A stretch of DNA of 64,000 nucleotides from NCBI GenBank assembly GCA_036365455.1, contig JAWQUS010000008.1, forward strand, positions 15,483,501 to 15,547,500. The letters are read 5' to 3'. Both the position numbers and the translations under genes were made by a program. Of this stretch, positions 58,662 through 64,000 are shown one piece after another. The notes under the pieces are model-generated. The model was not told where the DNA came from. It made no database searches and was given only the letters and a program-made list of their open reading frames with translations. Each line of letters opens with the position of its first letter. The stretch's first letter is position 1. Source of the DNA: Macrosoma leucophasiata (Eukaryota > Arthropoda > Insecta > Lepidoptera > Hedylidae).

Positions 58662-59238
58662 GCAGGAGGCATGTATTATTATAAAGATAAGGCAGGTATT
58701 GTCATAAAGTAATTTGATTTGTTCTCTTCTCTCTAAGTGTAAACAAGAATTTAATAAAAGTTAAAAAATTATTATTAGTAATATTATTTGTTAGTTATTT
58801 TATGTTAGCCTAATTACATAAGGCTTAAATAAATAGTTGCAATCAGTATTTTAGATCTAATCTATGTTTATCACAGACTAGGAATCATGGTAACGTGTTT
58901 TTGTATAAATGATAAACTTATTGAATACCATATTTATATATACCAGTCAATAACAAACAAGAATGAGACATCTTAATTAATAGGTATCTCTTTGTAACTT
59001 TTTAATATTCCATATAGTTGTAAAACCGTATTATTATGTCTTTCAATATGTTCCATGATTAACTAGTCACCCAGAATATCTACATCTATAAAAATGCAAC
59101 ACCAAGGAACTAACCCTATCAATACCGTGATGAATTTTGTTATCAATTCAAATATTCCACACCCATCGGTAGTTATTTGCAATAGATTATTTGCAGTTAA
59201 GAACAGGGTTAATATAAAATAATTATAAGAGTAAAGTT

Positions 59239-59277
59239 CTGTTAAGCAGAAGAGACTGGATCTTTTCTGCTTAACAG
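59239..59277. repeat. hairpin, perfect 13-bp arms
   Basis: ctgttaagcagaa and ttctgcttaacag with a 13-nt loop. Confidence 0.88.
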
Positions 59278-60063
59278 GGTCCTAATTACTCTTAAATGCC
59301 CTATATCTTAGCTATATATATTCTTGGTATCTCTAGAATATACTAAACATTATTTTTTGTTAGCTTATTATACGAAAAAGTAGATAATGTCATTTCTTAA
59401 ATAACTGTATATGATAATATGTAACTGTATATACAAATCAACACTGAAAATGTGTGACGATGGTGTACAGGGTAACGATTGGTGAAAGGATCCGTGGATT
59501 GTATAGTTATATAGATATACAATACACGGTACACTGAGTACATGCCAAAGCTGTAGATAGGTATATATTCAAAATGTATTTTAAATATGACTGACATTAT
59601 ATTATTGATTATTTTATTATGTTACGTAATAAAATATGAATACTTATATCTACTGTAACGTGAGCATGTAATTATTAAAAAAATAATTTACTAGGTAAAA
59701 TGCAAGCGCTGGTCGATTTCAGTGTGACCTGTACCAAATAACATAATAAAAATACTTTAGGGATTATTTATTTGAAAATAAAATTGTATTCAAACGCAAT
59801 ATTTAAAAGCATAACTTATAACGAAATCCTATGTTATTTCATGAAATGTTATCTAAGCACATATAAATCATTATATGTAATGTAAGCTTACTGGACCAAG
59901 ATATGTATTTCTTGAATTGCCAGACTACAATCTTTTTTATAAGATTTGATGGATTGAAGATGAAAATTGTATCAACAATGTTATTCTTAAAACTGTGACA
60001 ACTCGAAAATATTATCAAAAGTAGGTATACAGGAGTGGGGGGCGGGTGGATGAGGGCCCCTGT

Positions 60064-60210
60064 GGCAGTTGGTAAACAGTAGACATGTTCACGTCAAAAC
60101 CCCTTAACTTTTTGACCTTACACACAGTGAAATTTTAGTGGTTGTTTTCTCAAATAACACTATAGTCCAAAACAACTCTGGTCTATATTCACTATGGTTT
60201 ACCAACTGCC
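60064..60210. repeat. 147-bp unit with 14-bp perfect inverted ends
   Basis: ggcagttggtaaac at 60064-60077 and its complement at 60197-60210; MITE-like, no duplication identified. Confidence 0.7.
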
Positions 60211-61311
60211 ACCTAGCTCGCTGTGCCATGTATGCAGGTTAAATCATGGCATTGCTGAGCTTCCAAAACTCTGGTGTTTCAATTAGTGAATGAATTACCT
60301 ACCTAATTCACGTTTTAAAACATCACTGTTTGTTTGCCTAGCTCGAAATAAAAGGTAAAAAATATTGTGTTAGCTTGCCTCGGTCTTCCTCTGGGCCTAT
60401 TTTAAGCTTTAACAAATTATAACAAGCGCTAACGCATGTCTTAGCTTTTATTTCGAACTTGGATGCTTAACAGGTTAAGAATTTTTTAAAAGTGATTTTC
60501 TTGCTATCTTTGCTCAGGAAATTGTATTAATACCTAAAGTGGCACCCGCGCCTATGTCAGAATCATCGTAGATATAATAAACGTATTATCTGAGTTAGTC
60601 AAGCAACACTCAAAATTAGGCCTTTGGTAAGAAAAACACGAAAAAAACTTAATCTGTGGAGTAATAATCCTGTTACAGACATTTAGGTAAGTACCCTTAA
60701 CAGCTCATAACACGTATTAGTATCGTACAGGTGAAACAAAATTTAATGACAGGCACAACTACTGTCATATTATTATTATCGTACCACAAAGCCTAGATGT
60801 CCGTAACTTGAGATTTAGTTTTAATTGCCAATCACGCACAATTAGCTTTAAGTTGTTCTCACTCGTATATGCCTACTCTTGGAGTGAGACGGAGTCGAAG
60901 ATCTGCGCTCCCTACATTTAAGGGATGCAGTTCTTTTTATTCCTTTTTTGGATGATATATGTAGTTTCAGTACATAACGACTAACTTACAAAAAAATAAA
61001 TTTGCGTGATGTTGTTAAACATTTTTAGTTGTGTGTTTCGATAAATAGATGTACTCCGTATGGAATACTGAGTTGTATTGTGTTTGTTGTATGTGGCTTA
61101 GTCGAATATAAAAGATATTAATTATAATTAAAGATTAATTTTAATACACGTGTTAAAAATTGTACGAACAAGGAAGCCTTTATGTTATGTAATGAAACGG
61201 ACGACTTTAAATTAAAAGAGAACAGACCGTTACTATGTTATTGATCTGCAGTGATTAAAGGTAACAGAAAAGTTAGGAGAACAAATACAGAGGGAAGGGC
61301 AGTATAGGGCA

Positions 61312-61348
61312 TCTCTGTTATCTAAGCCAGATGCTTAAATAACAGAGA
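61312..61348. repeat. hairpin, 16-bp arms, 1 mismatch
   Basis: tctctgttatctaagc and gcttaaataacagaga, 5-nt loop. Confidence 0.88.
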
Positions 61349-62488
61349 AAGAAGATTTCACAAAGGAATTGAGTCGAGAGAGATAAATTTCTCGCTGAGC
61401 TGGACTATAGTAGATATCGTGAGAGTTGAGCTATTCCATAGAGTGCTGTCTGCCCATCACAATTGTATCACAATGCCCATAATATTGAATTTTGTTATTT
61501 ACCCTTTCATTGTTTTATAAATATTTTTGTAAAGTCAAATTTTTCTTTCCATTTTCTCTTTAATTTCTAAAGTTTACTCGCATGTGTTATTGCGAAAAAT
61601 AAAATAAAAATTACAATTATCTTTATAAAGATTTAATTAAATTAATAAAGAAGAGAAGACAAAAAGGTTTCCAGAAAAACTTTGCCAAATCAGAATACTA
61701 CGGTAGATATAATTATTTATTAAGTGTGTAGTGAAACGACACCGAAACAATTAAAATGTTTAATCTTAAGTCAATGTTATAATTATATTGCTGTTAATTT
61801 TATGCTTCTGAATGTTTCTTAGAGGTAAATTGAAAGACACAAAGTGATAAAATCGTTGTCATCAATTCATTAAATGGCTTTTCATAATTTTGTTGTTTAA
61901 AGAAACTTTCGACTACTATTTATTTCAACTGATTTGTTAAAGGTTTTTTGTCTTTAGACACTTAAAAACTATTTTTGATGTTTTACACTAGAGTATTTTT
62001 ATGTCGTATTCGAACATATTTATTGGAACATTCCTGAAAGCGTATTTTAGTCAATCGTATTTCATTAGTCATCATACTTAGGTATAATAACTGTTATGAT
62101 CTCTTAGAAATTAGGTATATTCCATATTGTAGAAGTAAGTTTCAAGTCGTTGTCATTTTATATAGGAATACCATCCTACTTTTATTTAATTATTGTGCAA
62201 ACAAATTATAATTAAATAGAGATAAGTACCTAACTTAAGATTTAAGGTCTATAATCATTCCACGTGTTTGATACGGAAGTGTGGGTATCTACATTTAAAT
62301 CTAAATGTCATATCTAGCTTACTCATTAATCATAAGTACCTACAATAAATTACAAAATTTTGTATTGGAGCCGTTACAGTAACATTTATTTACAATAATT
62401 TTATTACCTACAAATTTTATTTAATTTTGTAGTGATGCCAACTGATAATTTATATCGAGTTGGATCGAAGCGTCACTTTACAATATAA

Positions 62489-62728
62489 TTAGTAGTTAAA
62501 TCGTGTGATTACAACCGTGTGACTTTATCGGGTATTGTAATCAATAGCGTGACCCAAGAACCAAGGACTCAACCCAGAATTAAGGGCTATTATTTAAACT
62601 CAAGGGATCACATTGAAAATATATCGTTTAAAGAGTACTCCCAGAATCTTATTGAAAATCACCAAAATGAGGGAAATGATTTCAATTTAAAGACGATTGA
62701 TCTATTCTACCAGTTACCGGACAAATAA
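62489..62728 (+). other. unassigned open frame, no ATG
   Basis: 79 codons plus TAA, opening after a TAA at 62486. The middle reads NSVTQEPRTQPRIKGYYLNS and the end TIDLFYQLPDK. Charged, mixed composition unlike the simple AT-rich frames around it; no recognised domain and no usable start. Confidence 0.22.
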
Positions 62729-62783
62729 CTATATAAGATATATTATTCATCATATATCTATAATAATTTATTCAGCTAAAATG

Positions 62784-62862
62784 TTTTGTTAGTAGGTACG
62801 TGAAAACGATCTGAATTGCAAGGTGTCAACCTCATATCTTATTCACGTACCTACTAACAAAA
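62784..62862. repeat. 79-bp unit with perfect 21-bp inverted ends
   Basis: ttttgttagtaggtacgtga a and complement, 37-nt spacer; MITE-like. Confidence 0.88.
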
Positions 62863-62864
62863 GA

Positions 62865-64000
62865 ATAACGAGTGACTACCATGGCGTCTCCTTCAGAAAA
62901 AATAGTAAGTGACTCGCCTCTCATAGGTGCTCTCCCCCCAAACAGCCCACCAAAGAGACGAAGGAGGTTGGGTTGGCGAGAAATGCGTCCCCGATTTCGC
63001 CACCTCCACCCACTCTAGCACGGAGTGGGTTTCCCTCTTTATAACGCCATTAAACATTTCCATCCCCAAATACATATCTCTTACAGAAACTTAAATTTCT
63101 GCTAGTGCCATATCTGTAGCGCCCCACTCTAAATGACTAATGAAGGCAAGCAAGAGGTGAGAGATCTGATGCTCGGTTCAGACGCACAGCAGACGAAAAT
63201 CCCCGTAATATTATTATGTACCTAGATACAATTAATTCTTAACGCTTTGTTTGCATGACGCTTTCTATTTAATTCTTATATCGTGTATCACGTTACACTG
63301 TAAAATGTTTAGAATTGAAATCAACTACAGCAGATTAAGGATTGTAAGCTTTGTATTGTATTGTAAGATTGTCAAGGCCTCACATCACATTCATTCCTTT
63401 TCATCCAAGTCAGCAATTCCGATACATCTGCTACCTACTTGTATAAAAGATAGAAATATTATACTATATACGAGTATGTCATGTACTCGACAATCCGGTC
63501 TACGAATAGTCTATAATTTACCTGTATACGGGGTTAGATTACCCGGCCAGTCATTAAAACTTCGCCGATGGCGAGGCTTGTAACAATGCACAGACTTGGA
63601 GCGTAATCAGCAATAGTTCAGCAGAGTTCTCAGAGCAATGAGCTTCTTTCTGTAGACAAAAAAAAACTACAGATGTCTTTCGGCTCCGTTCTAAAACAAA
63701 AGAGACACTGAACTGCTTACCAATTTATACCTATTGAGAATGACGAATCGATTCTATTCGATCAACATTAGTTACACGACTCGAAACTGTTCCCTTTATT
63801 TTAACGGCTTCTAAACATGATTTTATTTAATAGTTGGTATTTTTATGCGTTGTTGAGTTAATCATAATTAAATTACATTTCCTATGAGTGTTAGTGTTAC
63901 TAAAATCGTAAGCTTGATGGAGTTCTTGTAATGCCGCTTATGAATTACGCAATGGTGATTTGAAAATATACAGGGTGTTTAAAGTTATGGAAACATTTTC
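62865..64000. other. no gene recognised
   Basis: The 110-codon + frame at 63251-63583 shows no domain. A GC-richer patch at 62910-63020 with tccacccactc-type sequence is probably repeat-derived. The window ends without a feature boundary. Confidence 0.45.

Larger units (their letters stand above)
58000..62485. other. AT-rich intergenic DNA with hairpins, no gene recognised
   Basis: Contains the separate hairpins listed at 58.6, 59.2, 60.1 and 61.3 kb and an inverted pair ctcgaaataaaag/cttttatttcga spanning about 60343-60457. No protein-like long frame. Confidence 0.5.

Noticed and set aside
1..64000. CRISPR arrays, operons, bacterial promoters or terminators
   Set aside because: Intron-containing gene and transposon content show a eukaryotic nuclear genome; no regularly spaced repeats of CRISPR type were seen.

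Overview
This window is a eukaryotic, intron-rich, AT-rich and transposon-laden stretch that fits a moth or butterfly (Lepidoptera) nuclear genome. The evidence is long GT-AG introns, many short degenerate copies of repeat types familiar from Lepidoptera (short Helitron-like repeats ending in GC-rich hairpin plus CTAG, 5'-truncated non-LTR retrotransposons, SINEs, MITEs), and one conserved animal gene. No bacterial operon, CRISPR array or intact rRNA gene was seen. The species cannot be named from sequence alone.

The one confident host gene is on the + strand: an alpha-1,3-mannosyl-glycoprotein 4-beta-N-acetylglucosaminyltransferase (GnT-IV, GT54, Mgat4 family). I rebuilt 12 coding exons between 33053 and 55906. 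All use GT-AG junctions, all are phase-consistent, and together they encode 572 residues. The protein has a type II Golgi anchor, a stem, the GT54 catalytic core (GIPTVKR, WRTKQNLD, EDD, SLFQHIG) and a C-terminal lectin-like domain. The first coding exon is preceded by a splice acceptor, so at least one 5' UTR exon lies upstream and was not located. Exon 2 is a 27-nt phase-symmetric microexon.

Layout. 1-33 kb is upstream intergenic or 5'-intronic DNA with no convincing protein gene. It holds LINE 3' ends, two SINE types (tRNA-like head and 5S-rRNA-like head), Helitron-like repeats, MITEs, a tRNA-Tyr-like fragment and microsatellites. 33-56 kb is Mgat4, whose introns carry further insertions, including a 1.76-kb LINE with an 11-bp target duplication, a hAT-type MITE nested in an older LINE copy, and many near-perfect hairpins. 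56-64 kb is downstream AT-rich DNA with a tRNA-type SINE, several hairpins and two unexplained open frames.

The most unusual signal is a set of four very short insertions (30, 45, 40 and 49 bp) that begin CACAGT or CACAGTC and end ACTGTG. Each is flanked by a perfect 7-bp direct duplication of a different target sequence. For one of them a paralogous unoccupied site is present elsewhere in the window. They look like mobile micro-elements of a DNA-transposon family that I cannot assign. A second signal is the density of near-perfect hairpins (15 listed, arms about 10-32 bp), most of them unrelated in sequence.
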